From Guadua angustifolia (lineage: Eukaryota > Streptophyta > Magnoliopsida > Poales > Poaceae), in assembly GCA_036346375.1 (NCBI GenBank), contig CM070508.1:37654862-37718861 (forward strand): a stretch of 64,000 bases of DNA. Direction: 5' to 3'. The translations under genes were made by a program, and so were the position numbers. The notes beneath the pieces are model-generated. The model searched no databases. It was not told the origin of the DNA and was given only the letters and a program-made list of their open reading frames with translations. This document shows positions 12,117 to 23,512 of the stretch, in pieces (position 1 is the first letter of the stretch; the number at the start of each line of letters is the position of its first letter).

Positions 12117-12997
12117 TGATGGGGACGGCGATCCCGATCTTTTCGGTGAGATGATGATACGTCGATTTGGGGTGTTGATGGCACCGAAATTTAGGGCTTC
12201 CTACCACCAGGTCGGGAGCTTCACAATCACAATGCCAAATCCACACAGATACACGATCCAAATGATCAGTAGTTCTTGCAAGAAATCGAGAACCCGCAAG
12301 AACAAAGCATGAAGCAATCTAAAAAGATGGTATTGAAATCAAAGAAACAAGTTGAGGTTCTGTTTCTCTGCTCGGGCGGTCTAGTCGACACGCGCAAACA
12401 CGAGGAGGGACGCACACGGGGTCTACCAAACACAACAAAACCTAAACGTAAAAGAACGGTGGCGGCCACATATATAGCGGCGGCCAGGAGGTGTAGGGCA
12501 GCCAAAATAGTGGTGGCCACCAAAACCCTAAGATACATGGGCCTTGGGTCCAAAAGAAAGGTGGCGCAGCACCCGGGATTTCTGTTCCATGAGATTATTC
12601 TGTGATTTCCTGTCACTCCAGGAGGAATTTGGCCTTGGGACAAGATCCATTCGAAAGGTTATCTCGATACCTTTCAAACGGGTGGTCGCACACTGAAAAC
12701 GGAGTCCGGGAGCCTGAGTTATGCCCATTTGAAGTACTGCTGCTCCTGAATGGCCGAACCAGACTCGGTGACGAATTTGGCTTCATCATGGGCCTTCCTT
12801 GGTGCGTGGGCTGTTGTCGGTGGATGTTCTTGACGTGCTGGTCCAGCAAAGGTGGGTGGAAAGGCCTTGCTTTCGGATTAAGCCCTCCAGGCATCGTAGA
12901 CGAAGTAGCGGCCGAAACAGCGATGGTCGGGGACGAAGTGGCGGTCGTAGGGGAAGAAAGGGCAGCGGTTGTATCCTTGGTTGGGATGTCCTCATCA
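12117..12997 (-). repeat. Gypsy-1 3' LTR
   Basis: 881 bp, bounded TGATGGGGACGG on the left and GATGTCCTCATCA on the right, matching 16373-17248 at nearly every position checked. On the minus strand it starts TGATGAGGACATCC immediately after the polypurine tract. Confidence 0.92.
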
Positions 12998-13140
12998 TCC
13001 TCCCCTTCTTGAATTGGAGTTGTCCTCGACTCCTTCTCATGTTCCTGCAAAAGGTTAGTGACAACAGGAGACAAAACAACAGATAATGGCAATGGTTCTA
13101 TACTATCCATGTTATCTTGTGAGAGAACTTTTGTAGCCTG
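12613..13140 (-). CDS. Gypsy-1 downstream in-frame extension of gag-pro, crossing the polypurine tract into the LTR
   Basis: Directly after the gag-pro TAA (13141-13143) the same frame stays open for 176 codons: QATKVLSQDN, then a Met at 13110 (MDSIEPL), and on to 12613. It runs through the polypurine tract, which encodes QEGED, and about 385 bp into the 3' LTR. Gypsy-2 has the homologous sequence (ATNLLQ.HEKESRTTPIQ) fused in frame to its protease with no stop. That suggests a protein tail reached by stop-codon suppression, or in an ancestor without the stop. The sequence is low in complexity and rich in Ser, Thr and Pro, with no known domain. Translation is unproven. Confidence 0.45.
   Translation of the reverse strand, partial: QATKVLSQDNMDSIEPLPLSVVLSPVVTNLLQEHEKESRTTPIQEGEDDEDIPTKDTTAALSSPTTATSSPTIAVSAATSSTMPGGLNPKARPFHPPLLDQHVKNIHRQQPTHQGRPMMKPNSSPSLVRPFRSSSTSNGHNSGSRTPFSVCDHPFERYRDNLSNGSCPKAKFLLE
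12998..13010 (-). other. Gypsy-1 polypurine tract
   Basis: On the minus strand AAGAAGGGGAGGA abuts the LTR start TGATGAGG. This is the expected primer for plus-strand DNA synthesis. The same tract is next to the left LTR of gypsy-2. Confidence 0.85.
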
Positions 13141-15096
13141 TTATACTTTACCCTTCAACTTAAGATCAGGTTTTTGAGCAACTGGTGTAGTTGAATGGGT
13201 TGATTTACTAGCTACACTTGGAATTCCAGTCTCTTCTTTTTCTCTTTGAGCTCTTTTAACATCAATGTTTCTTAATTCTGTAGGGCTCATGGGTGTTAAA
13301 ATAATCTTCTTTCCCTTATACAAGAAAGTATACTCATTGATCCTACCATGATGTGTAGCATCCATATCATAGATCCACGGTCTACCCAACAAAAGAGAAC
13401 AAGCATCCATGGGTACAACATCGCAAACAACATTATCATGATAAGAACCAATCGAGATAGGTACTCGAACAGTTTTTGTTACCTGAACCTTACCAGTGGA
13501 ATTGAGCCATTCAATTTCATACCATTGAGGAAGTGGATTTGTGGGCAAGCCAAGCTTCTCGACCATGTCTACACTAGCAAGATTGTTGCAGCTACCTCCA
13601 TCAACAATGACATGCACAGCGCACTCATTCACCACACACCTTGTCTGAAAGATAGTATGGCGTTGATTTTGTTCATCGCGCGCAAGCTGTGAGCTAAGTA
13701 CACGTGTGACAACAAGAGCCGGATATTTCTCGGAGGCTGTAGATGTGATAATCTCTTCTTCTGGCTCTGCAGAGTTAGTGGCAATAAGAGCATATTCATT
13801 TTCATCAATGTCACTAGCACTAGTGTACTCACCATTTTCTCGAATGATTAGAGCATGTTGATTAGGGCAGTCTCGCATCACGTGCCCCATTCCTTTGCAT
13901 CGAAAGCATTGCGTTTCCCGCGTTCGACCGGTGGAGGCAACTGAGGAAGCACTCTTGGCGGGTGCTTGAAGGGTGACTGACTTGTTTTCCTCCGGAATGC
14001 GTGATGGCGTCGAAGTAGTTGGAACAGCGGTTGTAGGTACACGTCCAGGTATGGAAAATGATGCCTTGGTATGGATCTGGACCAATTTGGATGCGGAAGA
14101 GCCTCCAAGATTACCTCGCGTTGTCGATCGTCGACCCTGCACTTCCCTTTCTGCTTTCAAAGCAAGATGGTACAAACGAGTAATAGAATTGTATTCTTTA
14201 TAATCAAGTATATCCTGTATCTCTCGGTTAAGCCCACCCAAAAACCTAGCCATTTTTGCATCTTCATTCTCTTCTAACCCACAGCGCAACATGCCAATTT
14301 GCAATTCCTGATAATATTCCTCAACCGTTTTATCACCTTGATTAAAGCGTTGCATTTTATTCAATAAATCACGAGCATAGTATGTAGGAACAAATCTAGC
14401 CCTCATGACACGCTTCAACCCATCCCAAGTTGTAGGTACATCACGGTTGGCTCTACATAGTTCTTTCCACCAAATAGATGCAAAACCAGTAAATTCACTA
14501 GTGGCAGCATGAACCCTTCTACGCTCAGAGAAGTCATAGCAAGAAAATTTTTGATCTACCGCCAACTCCCAATCTAGATAAACATCAGGATTATATGTAC
14601 CATCAAAAGGAAGCATAGTAAATTTCATTTTTGCCATAGAGTCATCATGTTCTTCCCTTTGAGCATGCTGATTTCTAGCCATACCTTGTCTATTATTGCG
14701 GAGGCGACGATGAGCTCGGTCGTTTTGCATGTTCACCCTATGGTCGTCCTCGGTATCGGCGGCGTAGTTGTTCTCCTCTTGATCCACCTCGTTTGAAGGA
14801 ACAGGGACAATCGGTGGAGCGCCGCGTTGGCCCAACGCATGACCAGCGGCACCATTGTTGGGGGCAGCACCTTGAAGAAATTGTGCTAGCTGTGCTTGAA
14901 GCTTAGTGAGGGGTGCCAATTGCGCCTGAATCGCATCAAGAGTGTCACGGGTTCGCATCTCATGCTGATTGTGCAACCTGTTGAAATGAGTGACCCAACG
15001 CCGTTCTTTGGGTGTAAGGCGGTCCTCATGTTCACTCCCACTGCCGACGTTACTCCCATGATTGCTTGGAATACCTGCCATAGTTAGTAGAAGCAA
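13141..15096 (-). CDS. Gypsy-1 gag-protease polyprotein (651 aa)
   Basis: This intact frame encodes the structural Gag and the aspartic protease that processes it in the cytoplasmic particle. Residues ~170-315 are a retrotransposon Gag capsid domain (WWKELCR, TVEEYYQEL, FLGGLNREI). A zinc knuckle CFRCKGMGHVMRDC lies near residues 394-408. The retropepsin domain has its active-site region VDGGSCNNLA near residue 496 and the paired LLLGRPW near 565. The frame ends after the protease (LKLKGKV) with TAA; RT and integrase are absent. The real start may be the second Met (MAGIPSN, residue 7). An intact 651-codon frame is unusual among the wrecked elements here and suggests a fairly recent insertion. 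Confidence 0.92.
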   Translation of the reverse strand: MLLLTMAGIPSNHGSNVGSGSEHEDRLTPKERRWVTHFNRLHNQHEMRTRDTLDAIQAQLAPLTKLQAQLAQFLQGAAPNNGAAGHALGQRGAPPIVPVPSNEVDQEENNYAADTEDDHRVNMQNDRAHRRLRNNRQGMARNQHAQREEHDDSMAKMKFTMLPFDGTYNPDVYLDWELAVDQKFSCYDFSERRRVHAATSEFTGFASIWWKELCRANRDVPTTWDGLKRVMRARFVPTYYARDLLNKMQRFNQGDKTVEEYYQELQIGMLRCGLEENEDAKMARFLGGLNREIQDILDYKEYNSITRLYHLALKAEREVQGRRSTTRGNLGGSSASKLVQIHTKASFSIPGRVPTTAVPTTSTPSRIPEENKSVTLQAPAKSASSVASTGRTRETQCFRCKGMGHVMRDCPNQHALIIRENGEYTSASDIDENEYALIATNSAEPEEEIITSTASEKYPALVVTRVLSSQLARDEQNQRHTIFQTRCVVNECAVHVIVDGGSCNNLASVDMVEKLGLPTNPLPQWYEIEWLNSTGKVQVTKTVRVPISIGSYHDNVVCDVVPMDACSLLLGRPWIYDMDATHHGRINEYTFLYKGKKIILTPMSPTELRNIDVKRAQREKEETGIPSVASKSTHSTTPVAQKPDLKLKGKV

Positions 15097-16352
15097 AGAA
15101 ACTTCACACAGATATGAAAGCTCCTATGAACTACTAGGTTGTATGCAGTGGCAAGCCTCACACACGCTCAAGCTTCTACCAAGTTCTTACAAGTCCTCGA
15201 TGTGGCAAGCGATTGCAAATTCCGGAACCTGTGTGGTCAGAAGATGGTGGAGCTTGGATAGGCAATAATATGTAGCAAAGGAGGAACTAGTACCACTGAT
15301 CCAAAGTAAGCTGAAAAAGTCGTTCAAAATCAGTACAATGCTGGTCCTAGGCTAGACCGTGCTAGAGACGCGAGCCTAATCACAGACTTAGTCACAGAAC
15401 AAAGATGAAGGTCCTTGAACCAACAAGATAAATATAGGCTAGGATCCTCAATATGCAGCACCAAAATGATAAAGCTCCCTTTCATTCTCCTTTGCTCACA
15501 GAATTTCTTCTCTTTTCTTTTCTTTTCTTTCACAGCGCGACTCTTTTGTTGCACTGGCCTCTTTTTATTTTGTTCTCCTTTGCTCACAGAATTTCTTCTT
15601 TTTTTATTTTTGCGGTGGATCAAAAACAACCTGACAAAGATTGCAACTTTTCTCACTGTTAAAGGCCGAATTTGGAAATATCTATTTTGTCAAAGACAAA
15701 GCTGGATCTGATAGAAAATTTCGTGATCTTTCGAACGAGTCCAAGAATGTCCAAATCCGAGTTGGTATGCAGAAGTTATGACTATTTTACTGCAGCAGTC
15801 ACAAAATTGCACGCGAGAACGAATTGGAGTAGGTTTTGGAGTTTCCTTTTTGGGCTTGGCTAAGTTCGGGAAGTGGTGGGGTTGAGCCAGGTGGATGTGG
15901 AGGGTGTTTTGGCAAGTGAAAATTGTGAAACTCTTACAAGGAAACCAATCTGCAATTTTTGTGAAGATCAACCAAAAATTTTGGAAACCAATCTGCTATT
16001 TTTTGGAACCGATCCACTCTTTTTGGAAGGTAAAGGCGCTGTGATATGGTTGGTTTGGGGCTGCAGCGCTTGTTGTTAGCGGCGGCGAGACGGTGGCAGC
16101 GGCACAAAGGAAGACACGATGAACGCGAAAAACACTATGACAATTATGTGAACAGAATTCGAAACTCTAAAGGAACTAGACTCTAAAACCAGCAAAGACA
16201 CGACTATGCAACCGACGATTCAACAAACCAAGAACAAGTAGTAAAAATTAGGGCACAAATTAGCTTGGACAGAGGGACAAATCTATTTTTGTAGGGCAAA
16301 TTTTCCGGACTCTAGGTAGAAAATGAAATTGAGAGAAGATCTCACCGAGCAA

Positions 16353-16370
16353 CCTTAAGCTCTGATACCA
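16353..16370 (-). other. Gypsy-1 primer-binding site
   Basis: On the minus strand TGGTATCAGAGCTTAAGG lies 2 nt from the LTR end; it is complementary to the 3' end of initiator tRNA-Met. Confidence 0.9.
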
Positions 16371-16372
16371 CT

Positions 16373-17248
16373 TGATGGGGACGGCGATCCCGATCTTTCG
16401 GTGAGATGATGATACGTCGATTTGGGGTGTTGATGGCACCGAAATTTAGGGCTTCCTACCACCAGGTCGGGAGCTTCACAATCGCAATGCCAAATTCACA
16501 CAGATACACGATCCAAATGATCAGTAGTTCTTGCAAGAAATCGAGAACCCACAAGAACAAAGCATGAAGCAATCTGAAAAGATGGTATTGAAATCAAAGA
16601 AACAAGTTGAGGTTCTATTTCTCGGCTCGGGCGGTCTAGTCAACACGCGCAAACACGAGGAGGGACGCACACGGGGTCTACCAAACGCAACAAAACCTAA
16701 ACGAAAAAGAACGGTGGCGGCCCCATATATAGTGGCAGCCAGGAGGTGTAGGGCAGCCAAAACAGCGGTGGCCACCAAAACCCTAAGATACATGGGCCTT
16801 GGGCCCAAAAGAAAGGTGGCGTAGCACCCGGGATTTCTGTCCCATGAGATTGTTCTGTGATTTCCCGTCGCTCCAGGAGGAATTTGGCCGTGGGACCAGA
16901 TCCATTGGAAAGGCTATCTCGATACCTTTCAACGGGTGGTCGCACACTGAAAACGGAGTCCGGGAGCCCGAGTTATGCCCATTTGAAGTACTGCTGCTCC
17001 TGAATGACCGAACCGGACTCAGTGACGAATTGGGCTTGATCATGGGCCTTCCTTGGCGCGTGGGCTGTTGTCGGTGGATGTTCTTGACGTGCTGGTTCAA
17101 CAAAGGTGGGTGGAAAGGCCTTGCTTCTGGATTAAGCCCCCAGCGTCAGAGACAAGTAGCGGCCAAACAAATGATGGTCGGGGACGAAGTGGCGGTCGTA
17201 GGGGAAGAAAGGGTAGCGGTTGTATCCTTGGTTGGGATGTCCTCATCA
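16373..17248 (-). repeat. Gypsy-1 5' LTR
   Basis: 876 bp, bounded TGATGGGG and CCTCATCA. It is a few bases shorter than the left copy (881 bp), with scattered substitutions. The right target duplication TATAA follows at 17249-17253. Confidence 0.92.
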
Positions 17249-17253
17249 TATAA

Positions 17254-18076
17254 CTTTTTCCCCTGATGAGAAGAAGAGGGGGAGAATTCCGGATAAAAAG
17301 GACTTAGTTCTGCGGAGATGACCGCAAAAACAGAATTCTTCTAAAGGTAAATATGCAGTACTTGAATTAGTAAAAGAAACTCAACATGAGGTTGAGAACC
17401 ATCGAATAAATGGTAAACCTGACATCAAAGTGCACACAAATTTAGATGCTAGGGCATTGGAACTCATAAACTCCATTGTTATGGGAAATTACAAGGAGTT
17501 AGATAATGTAAATGAAGAAATTTCCACGAATTATGTCAATTCGAGGGATTTATATAAAAAAGATACTACAATTATCGACATACATTTTGCCTCCAAGATA
17601 GCTGAGAGCCTTCAACTGGATCCAGAACCAAAGACCATGGCAGCATAAAGCGCTCAGATTGGGTCAAATGGAAGGAAACAATTAAAACAGAATTGCTCTT
17701 GCTTGATAAAAGGGAAGCATTTGGTCCAGTAACACCAACTCCTCCTAAAGTGTTTCTTATGGGAAACAAATGGGTTTTCATTTGGAAAAGGAATGAAAAC
17801 AATGAAGTGGTAAGATACAAAGTGAGGCTTGTAGCCCAAGGGTTCACGTAGAGGCTCGGCATCGATTACAATGAGACATACTCTCCCATTATGAGTGGAA
17901 TAACATTCTGATATCTAATATCTTTGGCAGTTAATATGAAAATATCAATGCAGTTAATGGATGTAGTGACCACATATTTGTATGGGTCATTAGATTCGGA
18001 TATTTACATGAAAGTCCCTAAAAGGGTTAAAATTCCAAATCCTAATGCAAATCGCAACATGTATAGCGTCAAGTTG
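17254..18076 (+). pseudogene. copia-1 pol remnant: RT N-terminal part
   Basis: From about 17430 the plus strand reads the spacer upstream of RT (ALELINSIVMGN, SLQLDPEPKTMA). It then reads the RT start WVKWKETIKTELL, GNKWVFIWKRN, VVRYKVRLVAQGF and GIDYNETYSPI, with stops at 17848 and after ITF. The catalytic neighbourhood QLMDVVTTYLYGSL is recognisable. It is cut at 18076 by gypsy-2 and continues at 22089. Confidence 0.8.
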
Positions 18077-18982
18077 TGATGCGCACTAGGTCAGCCCGAT
18101 CTTCTGATGAGAACGATACGTCGGTTTGATAGTGCACGAAGTAGATGGATCGGCTACTAACCACGAGATCAGCAACCAAGCAATCGCAATGTCACCACAC
18201 GAGGCGATCAACCGAATGAAAGACCCGATCGATCCTTGTACCTGCTGCAACCGAGAACATGCAAGAACAAGGTGAGAGCAATTCCAATCCAACAATCTTA
18301 AAGATACAAGGGTGAGGTTCTGTTTCTCGTCACGGGTGGTCTAGTCGACACACGCGAACACGACGAGGGACGCACAAGGGGTCTACCAAAACACAACAAA
18401 ACCTAAGCGTAAAAGAACGGTGGCGGCCACACATATAGCGGCGGCCAGGAGGAGTAGGGCAGCCAAAATAGTGGTGGCCACCAAAACCCTAAGATACATG
18501 GGCCATAGGCCCAAAAGTGAGGTGATGCAGCACCCTGAATTTCTGGCCCGTGACATTGTTCTGCATTTTCCTGTCGTTCTGGAGTGAATTTGGAAGTGGG
18601 GCTGGATCCATTGGAAAGCTTATCTCCTAAGCTTTCAAACGGGTGGTCGCACGCTGAAAACGGAGTCCGGGAGCCCAAGTTATGCCCGTTTGAAGTTGGC
18701 ATGCTGTTGGATGGCCGAACCGGGCTTTTTGGCATCTTGGGCTTCCATATGGGCCTTCCTTGACGCGTGGGCTGTTGTCGGGGTGTGTGCTTGAGGCCCT
18801 TGTCTGTTGATGTGGGCTTGAATAGCTGAGCTTTTGGATTAAGGCCACTCGGCGACGAAGTTGCCGCAGCGTCGATCATTTGTGACGAAGATGGAGCAGC
18901 GTCGGTAGTCATTGGAGAAGCCGGAGAGGAAGGAGGGGCAGCGGTCACGCTGGTTGTATCCATGTTGGTGATGTCCTCATCA
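18077..18982 (-). repeat. Gypsy-2 3' LTR
   Basis: 906 bp, TGATGCGCAC to GTCCTCATCA. It shares blocks with the gypsy-1 LTR, such as GGTCTAGTCGACAC and AAAACCCTAAGATACATGGG. Confidence 0.9.
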
Positions 18983-20014
18983 TCCTCCCCTTCTTGAATT
19001 GGAGTCGTCCTCGACTCCTTCTCATGATCCTGCAAAAGGTTAGTGGCAACAGGAGGCAAGGAAACAGATGTCTGCAAAGCAATATCATGTGAGGAAACAA
19101 TCTTATTTAAAAGAATTTCTTTCTTGAACATTGGTTTAGATTGTTGTACACCACTAACAAGTTTGTCATCCTCATGTTCTTTACCATTAGTTCTTTTTGC
19201 ATTAATTTTGGCTAGCTCAGCAGGAGTCATTGGAGTCAAAATCAATTTCTTTCCATTAAACTTGAAAGTATATTGATTGGTTCTACCATAGTGAATAGCA
19301 TCAACATCATATAACCAAGGTCTACCTAATAAAAGTGAACATGATTCCATAGGTATGACATCACAATAAACATGATCATGGTATGAACCAATAGAGACAG
19401 GAACTTGCACAGTTTGTGTTATCTGAACCTTACCAATTGAGTTAAACCATTCCATTGAGTAAGGTTGCCGAAGTGGAGTCGTGGTCAAGCCAAGCTTCTT
19501 GACCATGTGTAGACTTGCGAGGTTGCTACAGTTTCCTCCATCAATGATGACGTGTATCACAAGATTCTTGCACAACAAACTTAGTTTGGAATAAGTTGTT
19601 GCGTTGAGTTTCATTGGCATGCTCCACTGGTGCACTAAGTAGGCGATGAGACACGAGGCTCATGTAGTTGTCCGTCATTGCAGCACTCAGGTGCACACCA
19701 CCTTGATCATTCTTGCCTACAGGGTTAGTCGCTGGAATAGCAAGCACATTCTTATCATTATATATTGAAATACACTTACTATTCTTCTTCTTGGGAGAGA
19801 CAGGCTTCAAATCTTTCTTCAATGGTGTAGTCTCATTCTTGGAAGAAGGGATAATCCCATGCTCGATCGTCTCACCTTTTGATTTCTGCGGGGACTCTAG
19901 TCGCTTAAGTTTTCGCAAGTATTTCTTTTCTCTTTCTGTCAAGAATGGACAATCCTCAATATCATCCTCGTAAATTGTCTTGCTATGTGAACCTGCCATT
20001 ATTAGGGGCAACAA
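18403..20014 (-). pseudogene. Gypsy-2 reduced gag-protease with frameshift; frame runs into the LTR
   Basis: The start at 20014 (MLPLIMAGSHSK; a second Met gives MAGSHS like gypsy-1) leads to about 150 residues of charged, Lys-rich sequence with no capsid domain and no zinc knuckle. Near 19560 a frameshift joins NNLFQTKFVVQE to the protease frame (VIHVIIDGGNCSNLA, then LLLGRPWLYD). The protease frame stays open past the polypurine tract and about 580 bp into the 3' LTR, ending at 18403. The active-site triplet context is DGGN where gypsy-1 has DGGS. With no capsid of its own it would depend on a helper. Confidence 0.8.
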
Positions 20015-21177
20015 ACGGAGAACTCACAAGAGAATTAGTTCCTATGAACTACTAATATGTGGACAGTGGAGGATCACACACTCTCAAGCTCACACCAAGT
20101 TCTTACCAGTTCTTACCCTGCAGCTTGTCAAGGTTCAATCGATGGATGATGGTAATCTGCACTCAGGGGGTGACAAAGTGATTGCAAGGTACTTTTCCTA
20201 TGGTTAATAGTAAGTGGAGCTTGGACAGGTATAATATGTAGCAAAGGATATACTAGAACCACACTAGCCAAAACAAGTTGAAAGAACGTTCAGTGACGGT
20301 ACTATGCTGGTCCTAGGCTAGACCGTACTAGAGACGCGAGCCTGGACACCAATGAAGTCACGTAAACAAAGAACTGAATGACCACAAAGACACACAAGCA
20401 AATAGCTAGGGCTTTTTTTCCACCTTTTAGTGCGGCTCTTTTATATGCACTTGCCTTTTTTTTAATTTTTCTTCCTTCTACATCAACAAGTGGCACATAT
20501 GATGAATTACAACTCAAACTTTTTTCCTGCTGCAAACAGATCTACTATGCAGAAACTTCAAACTCTGTTTTTGGATTTTTATTGGCTTCCAATGCAAAAA
20601 AGTATAACTGGAAAGTTGTAGATCTTTTCGAGCTGATCAATTTGCATATATGGAACGTCTATTTTGGATAAGGGAAGCCAGAGATATTGACCCCGAAAAA
20701 CAGACTGCTCAGAAAATTCAGGACGAAAACAGATTTCAATCCGACGGGATTTTGGGCAAGAAGACGGCGTTTCTGGAAAGTTTCACAATGGACAAAGTTG
20801 TAGATAATTTCTCAAGCTTTCAGGAAAGTACAAGAACAGGAAAATCCGAGTTCGTATGAGGGAGTTATGACCAAAATACCGAACTGGACTGAGGAGGATC
20901 CGAATTGGACGTGACGACGCGATGGAGTTCAACTCGGTGACAAGAACTCGAAACTCTAAAGATCAAAACACTAAGACCAGCAACGACACGACGATGCAAC
21001 GCAAATTCAACAAGAATTAAACTAGGTAGTAAAAGTAAAGGCCAAAAGGGGCTCGGAATAGATCAAACACACGACAACAGAATTTTTTGTGGCTATTTTT
21101 CTGGACTCTAGGACGAACAAGAAAAACTAAATAAGGATAAGGGTGTTCACACCAGGCAACCGTCGCTCTGATACCAT

Positions 21178-22083
21178 TGATGTACACGGGGGTCGGCCCG
21201 ATCTTCTGATAAGAACGATACGTTGGTTTGATAGTACACGAAGTAGATGGATCGACTACTAACCACGAGATCAGCAACCAAGCAATCGCAATGTCACCAC
21301 ACGAGGCGATCAACCGAATCAAAGACCCGATCGATCCTTGTACCTGCTGCAACGAGAACATGCAAGAACAAGGTGAGAGCAATTCCAATCCAATAATCTC
21401 AAAGATACAAGGGTGAGGTTCTGTTTCTCGTCACGGGTGGTCTAGTCGACACACGCGAACACGAGGAGGGACACACAAGGGGTCTACCAAAACACAACAA
21501 AACCTAAGCGTAAAAGAACGGTGGCGGCCACATATATAGCGGTGGCCAGGAGGAGTAGGGCAGCCAAAACAGTGGTGGCCACCAAAACCCTAAGATACAT
21601 GGGCCATAGGCCCAAAAGTGAGGTGATGCAGCACCCTGAATTTCTGGCCCGTGACATTATTTTGCATTTTCCTGTCGTTCTGGAGTGAATTTGGAAGTGG
21701 GGCTGGATCCATTGGAAAGCTTATCTCCTAAGCTTTCAAACGGGTGGTCGCACGCTGAAAACGGAGTCCGGGAGCCCAAGTTATGCCCGTTTGAAGTTGG
21801 CATGCTACTAGATGGCCGAACCGGGCTTTTTGGCATCTTGGGCTTCCATATGGGCCTTCCTTGACGCGTGGGCTGTTCTCGGGGTCTGTGCTTGAGGCCC
21901 TTGTCTGTTGATGTGGGCTTGAATAGCTGAGCTTTTGGATTAAGACCTCTCGGCGACGAAGTTGCCGCAGCGTCGATCATTTGTGACGAAGATGGAGCAG
22001 CGTCGGTAGTCATTGGAGAAGCTGGAGAGGAAGGAGGGGCAGTGGTCACGCTGGTTGTATCCATGTTGGTGATGTCCTCATCA
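21178..22083 (-). repeat. Gypsy-2 5' LTR
   Basis: 906 bp, TGATGTACACGG to GTCCTCATCA, the same length as its partner but with visible substitutions (several in the first 90 bp). Confidence 0.9.
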
Positions 22084-22088
22084 CGTTG

Positions 22089-23180
22089 AAAAGTCGTTGT
22101 ATGGATTAAAGAAGTCGGGAAGAATGTGGTATATCCAAGTTGAAAAGGATACTCCAATAACGATGATTGTCCATGTGTATTTATAAAGAAATCCCAAAGT
22201 GAATTCTGTATCATCTCAGTATATGTTGTTGATTTAAATATTATCGGAACCACAAGGGGCATAGAAGAGGCAATTAAACCCTCTTGTGATGGAGTTTGAG
22301 ATGAAAGATCTGGATAAGATTTTCTTAGGCTTACAGCTTGAACATGTTCCTGAAGGAACAATTGTGCACCAGTCTGCATATATCTAGAAGATATTGGACA
22401 AATTCAATATGGATAATTCGTATCCAACAAAACACCTATGGTCGTGAGATCCCTTGATGTGGATAAAGGCATATTCAGACCTAGGGAAGAGGATGAAAAG
22501 ATATTAGGACCGAAAGTTTCATATCTTTGTTCCATCGGAGGACTAATGTATCTTGCAAATTGCACTAGGGCTTACATTGCATTTGCAGTCAATCTATTGG
22601 CCAGATACAGTGCATCACCAACAAAAAGGCATTTGGCTGGTGTTAAATAAGTCCTCAGGTACCTTAATGGTATGAAAGATCTTGGTTTGATGTTTCAAAG
22701 AAATCAAAATATGACTTTACTTGGAAACACAGATGTTGGCCATCTGTCTAATCCCCACAATGTCAAGTCACAGACTGTATTTGTTTTCCTTTATGGTGGT
22801 ACGGTTATTTCATGGAAATCTTGTAAATAGACTTTAGTAGCCACTTCCACTAATCATTCTAAAATAATTGGTTTATATGAAACATCATGTATGGCTTTCA
22901 CAGAATGATTAACCACATATAAAGGTCATGTGGTATTAATCTATTGGAATCTCCTACCATTATATATGAAGATAATGCTGCCTATGTTATTTAGATGCAA
23001 ATAGGCTATATAAAGAGTAATATAACTAAACATAGTGCTCCTAAACTATTTTATCCTCACGAACTTCAAAAGAGTGGTGAGATAAATGTCTTGGAAACAA
23101 AGTCATGTGAAAATCTAGCCTATTTATTCACTAAGTCTTTACCAACGTCCTTGTTTCAAAGATGTGTCTAGGGGATGGGT
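22089..23180 (+). pseudogene. copia-1 pol remnant: RT C-terminal part and RNase H
   Basis: Immediately after gypsy-2 the RT frame resumes with KSLYGLKKSGRMWY, confirming the insertion point. Later pieces are recognisable: IGGLMYLANCTRAYIAFAVN at 22530-22600, the RNase H-side motif LLARYSASPTKRHLAGVK (22438-22650 frame), VLRYLNGMKDLG, and a tail with TKHSAPKLF-like spacing. Many stops are present. Confidence 0.8.
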
Positions 23181-23289
23181 ATGAGACACCTTTGTGAGTT
23201 GCAAGGTTCAGGGCGAGTTAACTCTTGTACTAGAATATGTTGAACTTTTTTCCTTTATGAGTTTTACATAAATGGTTTCTCATAGAAAG

Positions 23290-23512
23290 TTTTTAATGAG
23301 GCAACATTAAATGTGAACTTACGTCATAAAGTTTCTCCTTATATTTTTCCATTGGGTTTTAAAGGAGTTTTAGATGGCATATAATTATAAGAATGAATTT
23401 GGTTTTTAATGTGGCAACATTAAATGTGAACTTACGCCATAAAGTTTCTCCTTATATTTTTCCCATTGGGTTTTAAAGGAGTTTTAAATTGCATATAATT
23501 ATAAGAAAGAGT
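23290..23512 (+). repeat. 113-bp tandem duplication in copia-1 3' UTR
   Basis: Two consecutive near-identical copies begin TTTTTAATG(A/T)GGCAAC and both contain AAAGTTTCTCCTTATATTTT. They lie between RNase H and the right LTR. Confidence 0.85.

Larger units (their letters stand above)
12117..17248 (-). mobile_element. Gypsy-1: non-autonomous gag-protease LTR retrotransposon, complete ends
   Basis: This is a full element in minus orientation with LTRs 12117-12997 and 16373-17248. A perfect 5-bp target duplication TATAA lies at 12112-12116 and 17249-17253. The primer site (16353-16370) lies inside the right LTR and the polypurine tract inside the left LTR. The 3.4-kb interior encodes gag and protease only (13141-15096). 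I find no reverse transcriptase, RNase H or integrase motif, and there is no room for them. Its movement would therefore need enzymes from a related autonomous element. Confidence 0.92.
18077..22083 (-). mobile_element. Gypsy-2: second, shorter gag-protease LTR retrotransposon
   Basis: Minus orientation, with LTRs of exactly 906 bp at 18077-18982 and 21178-22083. The flanks AGTTG (18072-18076) and CGTTG (22084-22088) are a 5-bp target duplication with one mismatch. A primer site (TGGTATCAGAGCGACGG on the minus strand, 21160-21176) and the polypurine tract next to 18983 have the same layout as gypsy-1. The LTR and protease are clearly related to gypsy-1. The interior is only 2.2 kb and contains a much-reduced gag plus protease, with no RT or integrase. 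It is inserted in the RT of copia-1. Confidence 0.9.

Noticed and set aside
16521..17266. ORFs inside the gypsy-1 right LTR on both strands
   Set aside because: Both LTRs give the same set of frames; no domain apart from the gag-pro tail already described.
21657..22379. 240-codon minus-strand frame spanning the gypsy-2 right LTR and copia-1 RT
   Set aside because: Its C-terminal part is the LTR-encoded tail and its N-terminal part is antisense to the copia RT; a chimera of the insertion junction, not a gene.
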